A stretch of 64,000 nucleotides of DNA, taken from the NCBI RefSeq assembly GCF_014192335.1, contig NZ_JACHXU010000021.1:1-64000 (forward strand). Reading direction: 5' to 3'. A model generated the notes under the pieces. The model was not told where the DNA came from, made no database searches, and saw only the letters and a program-made list of their open reading frames with translations. Within the stretch, counting starts at the first letter, position 1; each line of letters begins with the position of its first letter. Origin of the DNA: Aporhodopirellula rubra (lineage in GTDB: Bacteria > Planctomycetota > Planctomycetia > Pirellulales > Pirellulaceae). The position numbers and the translations under genes were made by a program. Positions 18,036-26,254 of the stretch are shown here, in pieces.

Positions 18036-21000
18036 ATGCTCGGTGCCGTCATCAAATTCTGCGTTCGCGAACCGTGGTTGGTCGTGCTGCTGTCGGTCGG
18101 ACTCAGTGCATTCGGCTGGCACAGCTACAACACGATACCGATCGATGCGATTCCCAACATCGGCGAAAACCAAGTCATCGTATTGACGCCCTGGCCCGGT
18201 CGGTCTCCCAAAGACATCGAAGACCAAGTCACATACCCACTGAGTGTTTCGCTGTCGGCGGTACCAGGGGCGAAATCGGTACGTGGAAAGAGCATGTTCG
18301 GATACAGCTTCGTTCAGGTAACGTTCGAAGACAACATCGACTTCTACTGGGCCCGCAGCCGAGTCAGCGAGCAACTCGGAACCGCCGCTTCCCAGTTGCC
18401 CGAAGGCGTTGTGCCCCAACTCGGTCCCGATGCTACCGGTCTCGGCCAAGTGTTCTATTACGTGCTCGTGCCGCCGAAAGAAGGCATGAATCTTTCGGAC
18501 CTGCGAACGATGCAGGATTTCGTCATCAAGTACGACCTGCAAGCCGTCGAGGGTGTCAGCGAAGTCGCATCCATCGGTGGCTACGTCCGTCAATATCAGA
18601 TCGAGGTGGCCCCCGACAAACTTCGATTTCATGGCATCCCCTTAGACCAAGTCGTCGCGTCGATTCGCGGCAGTAACGTCGACGTCGGGGCAAAGACGGT
18701 GGAAACCGGTGGAATGGAATTCATCGTTCGAGGGAAAGGATTTTTGGGCAGCGACGGAGATACCGCCAAGGCAATTCGAGATATCGAACAATCTGTCATC
18801 GTGCAGCGTGACGGTGTGCCGATTCGCGTCCGTGACGTCGCCGCAGTGCAGCTCGGACCTGACTTTCGACGCGGTGCCCTCGACTACAACGGTGCCGAGG
18901 CGGTCGGCGGCGTGGTGGTGATGCGATACGGAGAGAACCCGCGTGCCGTCATCGAGCGGGTGAAATCAAAGATCGCCCAAATCGAACCCGCATTGAAGGG
19001 CGTGACAATCAAAGGAATTTACGACCGCACGGGATTGATCGACGAAACGGTATCAACGCTTTCGAGCGCCCTTCGTGACGAAATCATCATTACCGCAGTC
19101 GTGATCTTGCTGTTCCTCCTACACATTCGGAGTAGTTTCATTGTTGCGATCACGCTGCCGGTCGCCGTGCTATTGGCCTTCGTGGCGATGAACCTCTTCG
19201 GTGTCGGAGCCAACATCATGTCGCTCGCAGGCATCGCGATCGCCATCGGCACAATGGTCGACATGGCCATCATCGTCAGCGAAAACATCTATCAGCATCT
19301 AGCGGAATGGGAAAACGAGCCCGAGCGAGATCGCGACCGAGCCGACGTCATCTATGAGGCCGCGACCGAGGTTGCCCCGGCCGTCGTCACCGCGGTCACC
19401 ACCACGATCGTCAGCTTCCTTCCCGTATTCTTTTTGACGGGACGCGACTACAAGCTGTTCGCGCCGCTGGCGATGACCAAGACGTTCGCCATCTCAGCGG
19501 CACTCATTGCCGCAGTGACGATCGTTCCCACCCTCTGCCGATTGATGCTTCGCAGTGCCATACACGAGAAAAAAACAGCGATGGCGGCCGCGTTCGCGGG
19601 GGCATTCATTATCGGCGGCACCTCGTTCTTTCTATGGGGACATCGGGTCGCCGCGGCCTACGGTGTTCCGATGTGGGTGGTCACCATGGCAGCCGCGTTG
19701 TTCGGATTTTTCCTCGGATGGATGCTCGCCCGTGAGCGAGTTCGCCCGATCGAAGAAAACTTCGTCAGCCGCGCCATTATCTGGGGATACCGTCCGACGC
19801 TGTCGCTGTTCCTGCGACACAAGGCAGGTTTCTTGGTGTTGCCGGTTTCGATCATCGTGCTCGGTTTCGGTGGATGGTTCGGGTTGCCCGCGATCATGGC
19901 TCCTGTCGAACGGGCGGCCGCGAAAGTCGGTGTTCGCATGAATGATCTCCCAGGTTACGTCGGTGCCAAACATCTTTTCACAGGACTGCAAACCGATGAC
20001 TGGATTGCGTTAGATGAGGGCAGTTGGTTCTACATGCCGACGCTGTATCCGGCCGCCAGTTTCAGCCAAGCGATGCAAGTGCTGCAAACGCAAGACGTAC
20101 TGATCAGCCAGATCCCCGAGGTCAAAGACGTGCTCGGAAAAATCGGACGCATCGATTCGGCACTCGACCCAGCGCCCGCTGCGATGATCGAAACTTACGT
20201 GATGTTAAAACCACGCGATCAATGGCGATCGGGGGTCACCGCGCGGGACGTTTGGGATGAAATCAATCGGGTGGCGACTCTGCCGGGCGTCACCCCCGCT
20301 TCTCCGCTGCAGCCCATCGAAGGCCGAGTGGTCATGCTGCAGAGCGGCATCAAAGCACCGATGGCGATCCGCATTTATGGTGACGATTTACAACAACTCG
20401 CCGATGCAGCGATTCAAGTATCGAATCAGTTGAAAAAGTCTACGTACGTTAACCCGGGCACCGTCAACCCCGACATCGTTCTCGGCAAACCTTACCTCGA
20501 ATTTTCCGTTGATCGCGAAGCCGCATCACGCTACGGGATGTCCGCGCAAATGGTGAATCAAGTCATCGAAACAGCATTGGGCGGTATGAACTTGATCAAG
20601 ACGGTCGAAGGACGCGAACGTTACCCGGTCCGGTTGCGGTACAACCGCGACCTCCGTGAACGCATCGAACAACTCGACCGGCTTCCCGTTGTCACACATT
20701 CAGGCGCAGTCGTGCCCCTGGGTGAACTCGCCACACTCGAAACCACCTGGGGCCCCGGTGCGATCAACAGTGAGAACGCGCGGTTGATCGCTCACGTGTC
20801 GTTCGCCAGTAACGGGGCAACGGGAGACATCGAAACCGTCTCGGCGATCGAGCAGGCACTGTTCGACGCACAGAAATTGCCCGAAGGAAATGCCAATCGA
20901 CTATCGCTACCACCAGGCTATTCCCTCGAAGCCGTTGGTAGCTTTCGCAACCAGATCGAAGCCAACAATCGCCTGATGTGGCTCGTCCCGTTGGTCATGC

Positions 21001-21542
21001 TGATTAACCTGCTGGTCATCTATCTGCAGTTCCGTCACTTGCCAATCACATTGGCTGTTTTCGCCGGTATCCCCGTCGCCTTCGGTGGCGGCATGATTTT
21101 GCTCGCGATCGACGGCGCCGAAATGAATACCGCGATCTGGGTCGGCTTCATCGCATTGTTCGGCATTGCGGTCGATGATGGTGTGGTGATCGCCACCTAC
21201 CTCGATCAAGTCTTCACGCGTCGCCGGCTAAAAACCATTGCAGACATTCGATCCGCCACGATCGACGCTGGCGTGCGACGCATTCGTCCGTGCTTAATGA
21301 CCACCGCGACAACGCTGGTTGCACTCGTACCTGTCTTGCTGGCAACCGGACGCGGTGCCGACGTTGCACGAGCGATGGCATTGCCCGTGTTCGGAGGCAT
21401 GGCCGTCGAAATCGTCACGCTGTTCGTCGTGCCAGTGGTCTATTGCGGATTCAAAGAATTCAAAATGAACCTCGGCCTGTCAGATCACCACTGGGCGGGC
21501 ATCGAAGAAACACCGAACGAGGAAAGATCTCATGCAAACTAA
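18036..21542 (+). CDS. CusA-like heavy-metal RND efflux pump
   Basis: 1168-residue inner-membrane proton/metal antiporter of the HME-RND class. Family landmarks: start helix with IDAIPNIGENQVIV, pore-domain motifs, TM4 charge pattern AIAIGTMVDMAIIVSENIYQH and the second-half counterpart GIAVDDGVVIATYLDQVF. The periplasmic segment VVMLQSGIKAPMAIRIYG matches the CusA form 'MLxTGIKxP', which carries one of the methionines of the copper triad, favouring Cu(I)/Ag(I) over zinc. It is longer than typical CusA (about 1050). The extra length is an insertion at about 509-570 with two hydrophobic segments, plus extra residues before the DEGSWFYMPT motif. Co-transcribed with the adaptor gene (2-base gap). 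Confidence 0.94.
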   Translation: MLGAVIKFCVREPWLVVLLSVGLSAFGWHSYNTIPIDAIPNIGENQVIVLTPWPGRSPKDIEDQVTYPLSVSLSAVPGAKSVRGKSMFGYSFVQVTFEDNIDFYWARSRVSEQLGTAASQLPEGVVPQLGPDATGLGQVFYYVLVPPKEGMNLSDLRTMQDFVIKYDLQAVEGVSEVASIGGYVRQYQIEVAPDKLRFHGIPLDQVVASIRGSNVDVGAKTVETGGMEFIVRGKGFLGSDGDTAKAIRDIEQSVIVQRDGVPIRVRDVAAVQLGPDFRRGALDYNGAEAVGGVVVMRYGENPRAVIERVKSKIAQIEPALKGVTIKGIYDRTGLIDETVSTLSSALRDEIIITAVVILLFLLHIRSSFIVAITLPVAVLLAFVAMNLFGVGANIMSLAGIAIAIGTMVDMAIIVSENIYQHLAEWENEPERDRDRADVIYEAATEVAPAVVTAVTTTIVSFLPVFFLTGRDYKLFAPLAMTKTFAISAALIAAVTIVPTLCRLMLRSAIHEKKTAMAAAFAGAFIIGGTSFFLWGHRVAAAYGVPMWVVTMAAALFGFFLGWMLARERVRPIEENFVSRAIIWGYRPTLSLFLRHKAGFLVLPVSIIVLGFGGWFGLPAIMAPVERAAAKVGVRMNDLPGYVGAKHLFTGLQTDDWIALDEGSWFYMPTLYPAASFSQAMQVLQTQDVLISQIPEVKDVLGKIGRIDSALDPAPAAMIETYVMLKPRDQWRSGVTARDVWDEINRVATLPGVTPASPLQPIEGRVVMLQSGIKAPMAIRIYGDDLQQLADAAIQVSNQLKKSTYVNPGTVNPDIVLGKPYLEFSVDREAASRYGMSAQMVNQVIETALGGMNLIKTVEGRERYPVRLRYNRDLRERIEQLDRLPVVTHSGAVVPLGELATLETTWGPGAINSENARLIAHVSFASNGATGDIETVSAIEQALFDAQKLPEGNANRLSLPPGYSLEAVGSFRNQIEANNRLMWLVPLVMLINLLVIYLQFRHLPITLAVFAGIPVAFGGGMILLAIDGAEMNTAIWVGFIALFGIAVDDGVVIATYLDQVFTRRRLKTIADIRSATIDAGVRRIRPCLMTTATTLVALVPVLLATGRGADVARAMALPVFGGMAVEIVTLFVVPVVYCGFKEFKMNLGLSDHHWAGIEETPNEERSHAN

Positions 21543-21705
21543 GCCATTTCAAATAAACAGGTCCCCTCTCACAGTAGCCGGATTCGGCAAGGTCATCTCG
21601 ATCTGCTGCCCCGGTGATGCCATGACGTTCGCCACTGATCCCAACCACTGCCTCGACATCTTTTACTCACGCAGCTTTCACGCACCGACGCTGCGTCGAC
21701 AATGA
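21532..21705 (+). CDS. Small ORF overlapping the end of the pump gene (uncertain)
   Basis: A 57-codon frame starts with ATG at 21532, inside the last codons of the pump gene, behind a GAGGAAAG (21519-21526) at good distance. It reads MQTKPFQINRSPLTVAGFGK through a Cys-Cys pair (ISICCPGDAM) to TGA at 21703-21705. The overlap and ribosome site fit translational coupling, as seen for small accessory genes. I recognise no family and codon use is unremarkable, so it may be chance. Confidence 0.35.
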   Translation: MQTKPFQINRSPLTVAGFGKVISICCPGDAMTFATDPNHCLDIFYSRSFHAPTLRRQ

Positions 21706-21771
21706 CCTTCGCGGGGGTGGTGTCTTGGCGGATTTGCGAACGCAATGATGTCACCACGCCACCCCTGCCTG

Positions 21772-22092
21772 TCATTTTCCGTATTTGCGAAAGATCGACA
21801 TAATCTCTTCTAACTTCGTGTCACGATCCGCACTGTCTCCATTCTCCATCGCGTCGCGAACACAACGTTTGAGATGCTGTTCGAGCACCAGTTCTCCGAC
21901 GCGATTGAGAGCCCCCGTGGCAGCCGATATCTGCATCAGAATATCAACGCAATACGCGTCTTCATCGACCATACGACGTACCGCGTCGACCTGGCCGTTA
22001 ACGCGACTGAGTCGATGAACGAGCTTCTTTTTCTCGTCGTCTGAGAGCATTCGATGAACTTTGAACCGGGCAAGACTTGAGGGATGGGACAT
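21772..22092 (-). CDS. csoR: CsoR-type copper-sensing transcriptional repressor
   Basis: 106 residues from 22092 (MSHPSSLARF); all-helical DUF156/CsoR-FrmR family, seen as LVHRLSRVNGQVDAVRRMV. The Cu(I) ligands are present with exact family spacing: Cys48 (DAYCVDIL), His73 and Cys77 (EQHLKRC), the same 25- and 4-residue gaps as Cys36/His61/Cys65 of M. tuberculosis CsoR. As a tetramer it binds GC-rich palindromes and leaves DNA on Cu(I) binding. Two matching palindromes occur at 14752-14768 and 22314-22330, so the targets are probably the efflux genes and the copper-storage gene. It lies convergent to the pump operon and divergent from the storage gene. Confidence 0.93.
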   Translation of the reverse strand: MSHPSSLARFKVHRMLSDDEKKKLVHRLSRVNGQVDAVRRMVDEDAYCVDILMQISAATGALNRVGELVLEQHLKRCVRDAMENGDSADRDTKLEEIMSIFRKYGK

Positions 22093-22313
22093 TTTACCCC
22101 GCAACCGCTCTCCCGGTTAGACCAGCATCGAGCTTGTCCGGTCTCTCGATCGATGACGAACCAACCTGCATGGTCGCTAGCCCACCAAACGATTTGCTGT
22201 CGGCAAGTTCCTGCTCGCAAAATCCGCCCTCAAAATTCAGATCAATGAAATTTTGCCGCGATCGCGGACGGTTTCGGCATTCAAATCCATTCCGAAATAT
22301 TGCCAAACTCAAC

Positions 22314-22330
22314 ATACCCCATGCTGGTAT
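22314..22330. promoter_or_regulatory. Candidate CsoR operator, divergent promoter region 2
   Basis: ATACCCCATGCTGGTAT has outer half-sites ATACC/GGTAT in perfect dyad and the CCCCA core shared with the site at 14752-14768. It sits 70 bases before the copper-storage gene start and 220 bases from the csoR start, in the 307-base divergent region 22093-22399. Likely controls the storage gene and perhaps csoR itself. Confidence 0.62.
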
Positions 22331-22399
22331 GCAAGTTGCAAATGCAAAGGAACAGCGGCAACGGGGCCGCGCCAAAAACTTCCACAAGGAGATTCAAAA

Positions 22400-22732
22400 A
22401 TGAGCACATCAACCGCATCCAAACAAGACTGCATTCAAAACTGCCAAGTGTGCGAAACCACGCTCAATAACATGCTGACCGAAACCTGCCTCGCAGAAGG
22501 TGGCGAACACGTCGAACAAAACCATGTCAAGCTAATGCTCGACTGCGTCGCCGCCTGCAATGCATGCGTCGGATTCATGAGCCGCAACAGTGATTACCAC
22601 GCCCATTACTGCAACGCCTGCGCAGAGATTTGCAAAGCATGTGCAGAAAGTTGTGAGAAAGTCGGCGGCATGGACGAATGTGTCGAGTGCTGCCGCAAGT
22701 GCGAAGAGAGTTGCAGTGCCATGGCCGCATAA
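22400..22732 (+). CDS. Cys-rich four-helix-bundle copper storage protein (DUF326, Csp-like)
   Basis: 110 residues from the ATG at 22400 with AAGGA about 10 bases upstream. There are 17 Cys, most spaced as C-x3-C or C-x2-C along helices (CIQNCQVC, CVAACNAC, CNACAEICKACAESC, CVECCRKCEESC), the hallmark of DUF326/Csp proteins that line the core of a four-helix bundle with thiolates and store many Cu(I) ions. No signal peptide is seen, so it should be cytosolic like Csp3. A candidate CsoR operator is upstream. It completes the island by storing cytosolic copper that the RND pump does not reach. Confidence 0.92.
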   Translation: MSTSTASKQDCIQNCQVCETTLNNMLTETCLAEGGEHVEQNHVKLMLDCVAACNACVGFMSRNSDYHAHYCNACAEICKACAESCEKVGGMDECVECCRKCEESCSAMAA

Positions 22733-22975
22733 CCATCACGGCGAACGCTGCTGTTTTGGGCCTGGAGGTATCTCGCGATTACCGATGTCGACAGATGATC
22801 CTCAGGTCCAAAACTCACGTTGCTGAATGTCATTCCGATCGCGTGACGGCGGCAATCCCCCGTGGAATTGACCGATTCGCTGGAGTAAATGGTGAGTTGT
22901 CCTGTGCGAGGGACCACGCGTTATACTGGTAACGCTTCATCTACTTCAATGAAAATCTGCATCACGCCACCTACC

Positions 22976-24061
22976 ATGAACAATGTTCTCTCGACGCTCG
23001 CTTGCTTCATCATTCTCGGCATTTCTGCCAATACGCACGCGGAAGATTCGATGCGTGAAGACCGTACCTGGGCGGACCGTCTCGAATACGTGTCCGTAGC
23101 GGTCGAAGAGCCGGGATACCACGTTTGGTGCACGTCACCCGTAATCGGCCCCGAGGGCAAGACCCATCTTTTCGTCTCGCGATGGCCGCTTAAGACGACA
23201 TTCGCAGGCTGGACCACCGACTGCGAGATCGCGCGTTATGTCGGCGACACTCCCGAAGGCCCTTTCGAATTCGCCGAGGTCGTGTTGCGTGGGACAGGAA
23301 CGGACACGTGGGATCGACAGTCTCCTCACAACCCGAACGTGCGAAAGGTCGGGGATTCGTATGTGTTGATGTACATCGCAAATGCGGGAGGCAGCTTACT
23401 GAAACAACGTGTCGCGTCGCAACGAATCGGAATGATGATTGCCGACTCGCCCACAGGCCCCTGGAGAAAGGTCGGTAAAGACGGGCTTATGCTGTCGCCT
23501 CCTGATGACACGTCCGTTTGGAGCCATGGATCAGTCGTCGGAGTGAACAACCCCGCGCTCTTTGCCCATCCCGATGGACGATACTTCCTGTACTACAAAG
23601 CCATGAGAAAAGGCGATGTACGACGCATGGGTGTCGCGATCGCCGACAAAATCGAAGGCCCTTACGAGTTCTATCCCGATCCACTGACAAGCAATGACAG
23701 CGAGATTGAAGATGGATACGCGTTCTATGAAAACGGAAAAGTCTACTTACTGACCACCAACAATAAGGGCGGTGCCGGATACCTCTGGGAATCCAGCGAT
23801 GGGATCCACTTCGGCGAGCCCGTCATTGGCTTCGACAAAATGAACCAATATCTTCCCGAGGACTTAATTCAAAATGCCAAGACTCCTCGTGCTAAGAAAT
23901 TCGAGCGTCCTCAAGTCCTCCTGCAAGATGGAACACCCACGCATCTCTACGTCGCCTCAGGAGTCAACTTGACCGGTGGAGTCGAATCCTGCTCCTGCGT
24001 ACTCCGTATCAAACCACCGCGAGAGGTGTCTCAAAAACCAAACGCGACTGCAAAAGAGTAG
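22976..24061 (+). CDS. Secreted GH43-like five-bladed beta-propeller glycosidase
   Basis: About 361 residues from ATG 22976 (MNNVLSTLACFIILG...NTHAED), giving a clean signal peptide; ATG 22949 nine codons upstream is an alternative and neither has a strong ribosome site. The mature protein shows propeller repeats of glycosyl hydrolase families 43/32/68: HVWCTSPVIGPEGKTHLFVS, SPHNPNVRKVGDSYVLMYI, VNNPALFAHPDGRYFLYYK, EDGYAFYENGKVYLLTTNN and FERPQVLLQDGTPTHLYVAS. Catalytic acidic residues are likely within these repeats (for example the Glu of IEDGYAF), but assignment is inference. Likely removes side-chain sugars from plant or algal polysaccharide. Convergent with the next gene. Confidence 0.82.
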   Translation: MNNVLSTLACFIILGISANTHAEDSMREDRTWADRLEYVSVAVEEPGYHVWCTSPVIGPEGKTHLFVSRWPLKTTFAGWTTDCEIARYVGDTPEGPFEFAEVVLRGTGTDTWDRQSPHNPNVRKVGDSYVLMYIANAGGSLLKQRVASQRIGMMIADSPTGPWRKVGKDGLMLSPPDDTSVWSHGSVVGVNNPALFAHPDGRYFLYYKAMRKGDVRRMGVAIADKIEGPYEFYPDPLTSNDSEIEDGYAFYENGKVYLLTTNNKGGAGYLWESSDGIHFGEPVIGFDKMNQYLPEDLIQNAKTPRAKKFERPQVLLQDGTPTHLYVASGVNLTGGVESCSCVLRIKPPREVSQKPNATAKE

Positions 24062-24158
24062 TCGACGTGACGGGGTTAGGCGGCGTCGCGTCCGACGAAC
24101 CCCCCCGGTGCGTGACGCAGACCTAAGACGACAACATCTCCACCGTCGCGAAGTCGAA

Positions 24159-25292
24159 TCAAACCCGTTCGAGCTTCACGGGCGCCGTTCGCTCGCCATT
24201 CCACTGACAGACATAGACGTTTTCATCCTCGTCGATGCAAACATCATGGCCGTGGTAAAACGTCTTCGCCTCGTCTTGTTGAACCCGCTGCAGGACGCCG
24301 TTTTCGTAAACGGGTTGCTCGCCACCAGGACATGACACGACCCGGTCATCATTGTCCATCACCATCGTGAACCCCGACTGATAAAGCCACGGTTTCTCAA
24401 CCTTGACTTCGGAAAAACCGTGGCTCCAACAAACACCGGCATAGACGTGTTCGCCATGAATCACCGGTCGGCAGATCTGCAAGTTCGCTAACGGTACGGT
24501 CTTCAACCATTCCCCATCGAGTGAAAAGTACTTGAACGCCTTTTGCCCACGACTGGTTACGATGAGCCTCGGGTTGGCCGAATCTCGGTTGTCAAACGCG
24601 ACCCCGTGTGCGTTGGCCAAGTTGTAGTTTTTATCTTTGTTATCGCGACCGCCAAATTTCTGAATGAACTTTCCGTGTTGGTCGTACCGCAGGATGAAGT
24701 CCGAACCGTATCCGTCGGCGATGTAGATGTCGCCGTTGGGAGCAACCGCCGTCTCAGTGGGCTGAAACAACATTTCCGGCGTGTAGGCTCCAACCGTCAT
24801 GGGATGGCTGATGGTAAAGATCATTCTTCCGTCAATGGTCATCTTGGCGACATATCCGTTCTGCCGGACCATGGTAACACCGTCATCGAGGCTCCGCGCC
24901 CAACCGCTCTCGCTGACAAACAACACGTCATCGCCGCCCTCATTAACCAAGGTCAAACCATGACCACCGGGCCAATACGTGCCCCAACTATTGAGGATCT
25001 TTCCGGACTTGTCGAACACGATGATGTTGTTCCGCGGGTCGTCACCGACCATCACTAATCGGCCCTTCGAATCCTGCACCATCTCGTGGCAGTTATCGAG
25101 ATGGATTCGGAACGGATTCACCTGCGTCCACTCCTTGTGGACTCGGTAACGAAAATCTCCGTGCCCCACCAATCCGTCATCCCCTGGCGCGTCACCTGAC
25201 GCCGCATGCACCAACGGCAAAGTGTGAGCGAACATGGCGGTAGCCGCAGATGCGACAGCCCCCGTCTTAAGAAAAGAACGACGGTCGGACAT
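24159..25292 (-). CDS. Tat-exported NHL-repeat-like beta-propeller protein
   Basis: 377 residues from 25292; this start gives a twin-arginine leader MSDRRSFLKTGAV with a hydrophobic run ending at LVHAAS. The mature part is built of repeated strand blocks with DxxG-type turns (KGRLVMVGDDPRNNIIVFDK, SGKILNSWGTYWPGGHGLTL, VAPNGDIYIADGYGSDFILR, HGKFIQKFGGRDNKD), typical of six-bladed NHL/SMP-30-like propellers. Folded export through Tat suggests a bound cofactor or metal, but none is identifiable. Many planctomycetes carry paralogues next to carbohydrate or oxidoreductase genes. Function unknown. Confidence 0.85.
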   Translation of the reverse strand: MSDRRSFLKTGAVASAATAMFAHTLPLVHAASGDAPGDDGLVGHGDFRYRVHKEWTQVNPFRIHLDNCHEMVQDSKGRLVMVGDDPRNNIIVFDKSGKILNSWGTYWPGGHGLTLVNEGGDDVLFVSESGWARSLDDGVTMVRQNGYVAKMTIDGRMIFTISHPMTVGAYTPEMLFQPTETAVAPNGDIYIADGYGSDFILRYDQHGKFIQKFGGRDNKDKNYNLANAHGVAFDNRDSANPRLIVTSRGQKAFKYFSLDGEWLKTVPLANLQICRPVIHGEHVYAGVCWSHGFSEVKVEKPWLYQSGFTMVMDNDDRVVSCPGGEQPVYENGVLQRVQQDEAKTFYHGHDVCIDEDENVYVCQWNGERTAPVKLERV

Positions 25293-25750
25293 GGCGGCAC
25301 TCGGTAAAAAAAGCGGAAGCAAAACGACTGAAGAAAACGACTCGGCAATATAACACAGTCTCGTTCAGACAGCCCCAACACGGTTTCATGACCTGGGGCA
25401 GCGCCGACGATGAAAGCAGCCTGCCTTTTGCCTGCATTGATTGTTCCCACTCGAAATTTGCAAAGAACCCAAAGCCGCCACCTCGGGAGGCCCATTTCCG
25501 CAACAACTGTCAGCAAATAATCCCCGCGTCTCTTCAGAGAAGTTCGCCGAAGACGATGCGACCGCACGACGCACCGAACCCTTCAACGAGGATTTTCACG
25601 TGTTAAAACCGGTCCGTTTTCAATCGGCACGCCTTGATCCACGGGGGAATCATGCTGCGAAACCACCTTCCCGGCTCCGCACTCGTATCGAACTTGCCTC
25701 CATTACGATACAGTTCAACGTCTCAACACCTTCTAGTGGCCGAGGAAATA
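25293..25750. other. Divergent intergenic region upstream of small protein/helicase pair
   Basis: 458 bases between divergent genes. The frames present are short, overlapping and without ribosome sites except the GAGGA at 25742-25746 that serves the gene starting at 25751. No repeats, RNA or operator dyads were noticed. Confidence 0.5.
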
Positions 25751-26056
25751 ATGGCAAACGTCGATCAAGCACCCCCGCAGAAAGACGCCCCGTTGGGACA
25801 GTCTGACCACACGGAAAAAATCAAATCGCAGGTTCTCGAGAAAATTGGCAGGCCACCTCGCCTGCATCGTGTCGAGGTTTGTCAGCACCACAACGGCAAT
25901 TATCGAGTTAACATTTGGGAGCAGCAGGAAGCGCAGGGCGACTTCGCGTTATCGACGCGTGTGCATATTCTGTCGTCATATTACTTGAAGGTATCGGATG
26001 AGGGCGAGATTCTGAACAGCAACCCGCCACTGACGAAACTCCGCTTCCCAGCGTAG
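25751..26056 (+). CDS. Small protein of unknown function upstream of double helicase
   Basis: 101 residues from ATG 25751, preceded by GAGGA at 25742-25746. The first 30 residues are hydrophilic; the rest looks like a compact alpha/beta fold: HRVEVCQHHNGNYRVNIWEQ, STRVHILSSYYLKVSDEGEI, NSNPPLTKLRF. No signal peptide or membrane segment. I do not recognise the family. It is 198 bases upstream of the double-helicase gene in the same direction, with no terminator visible between, so the two may be co-transcribed. Confidence 0.7.
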   Translation: MANVDQAPPQKDAPLGQSDHTEKIKSQVLEKIGRPPRLHRVEVCQHHNGNYRVNIWEQQEAQGDFALSTRVHILSSYYLKVSDEGEILNSNPPLTKLRFPA

Positions 26057-26254
26057 CCACGCAAAGCGGACTCGATTACTCGACCCAAACAATCCCGCCC
26101 CTGGCCCCAAACCATGGGGCGTCCGGTCGTATGGCACTGTTCGGTCACGGGCCCCTTGCTCCGCGTAACCGCAAACGCGCCGCATGCGATCACGCCAAGG
26201 GTCTCTCTGAAAGCAGAATCTTTCATCGGGAAATCCCAGACAGGCGATAAAAAA

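Noticed and set aside
17949-18632. 227-residue minus ORF over the adaptor/pump junction
   Set aside because: Shadow of the real genes; no start signal.
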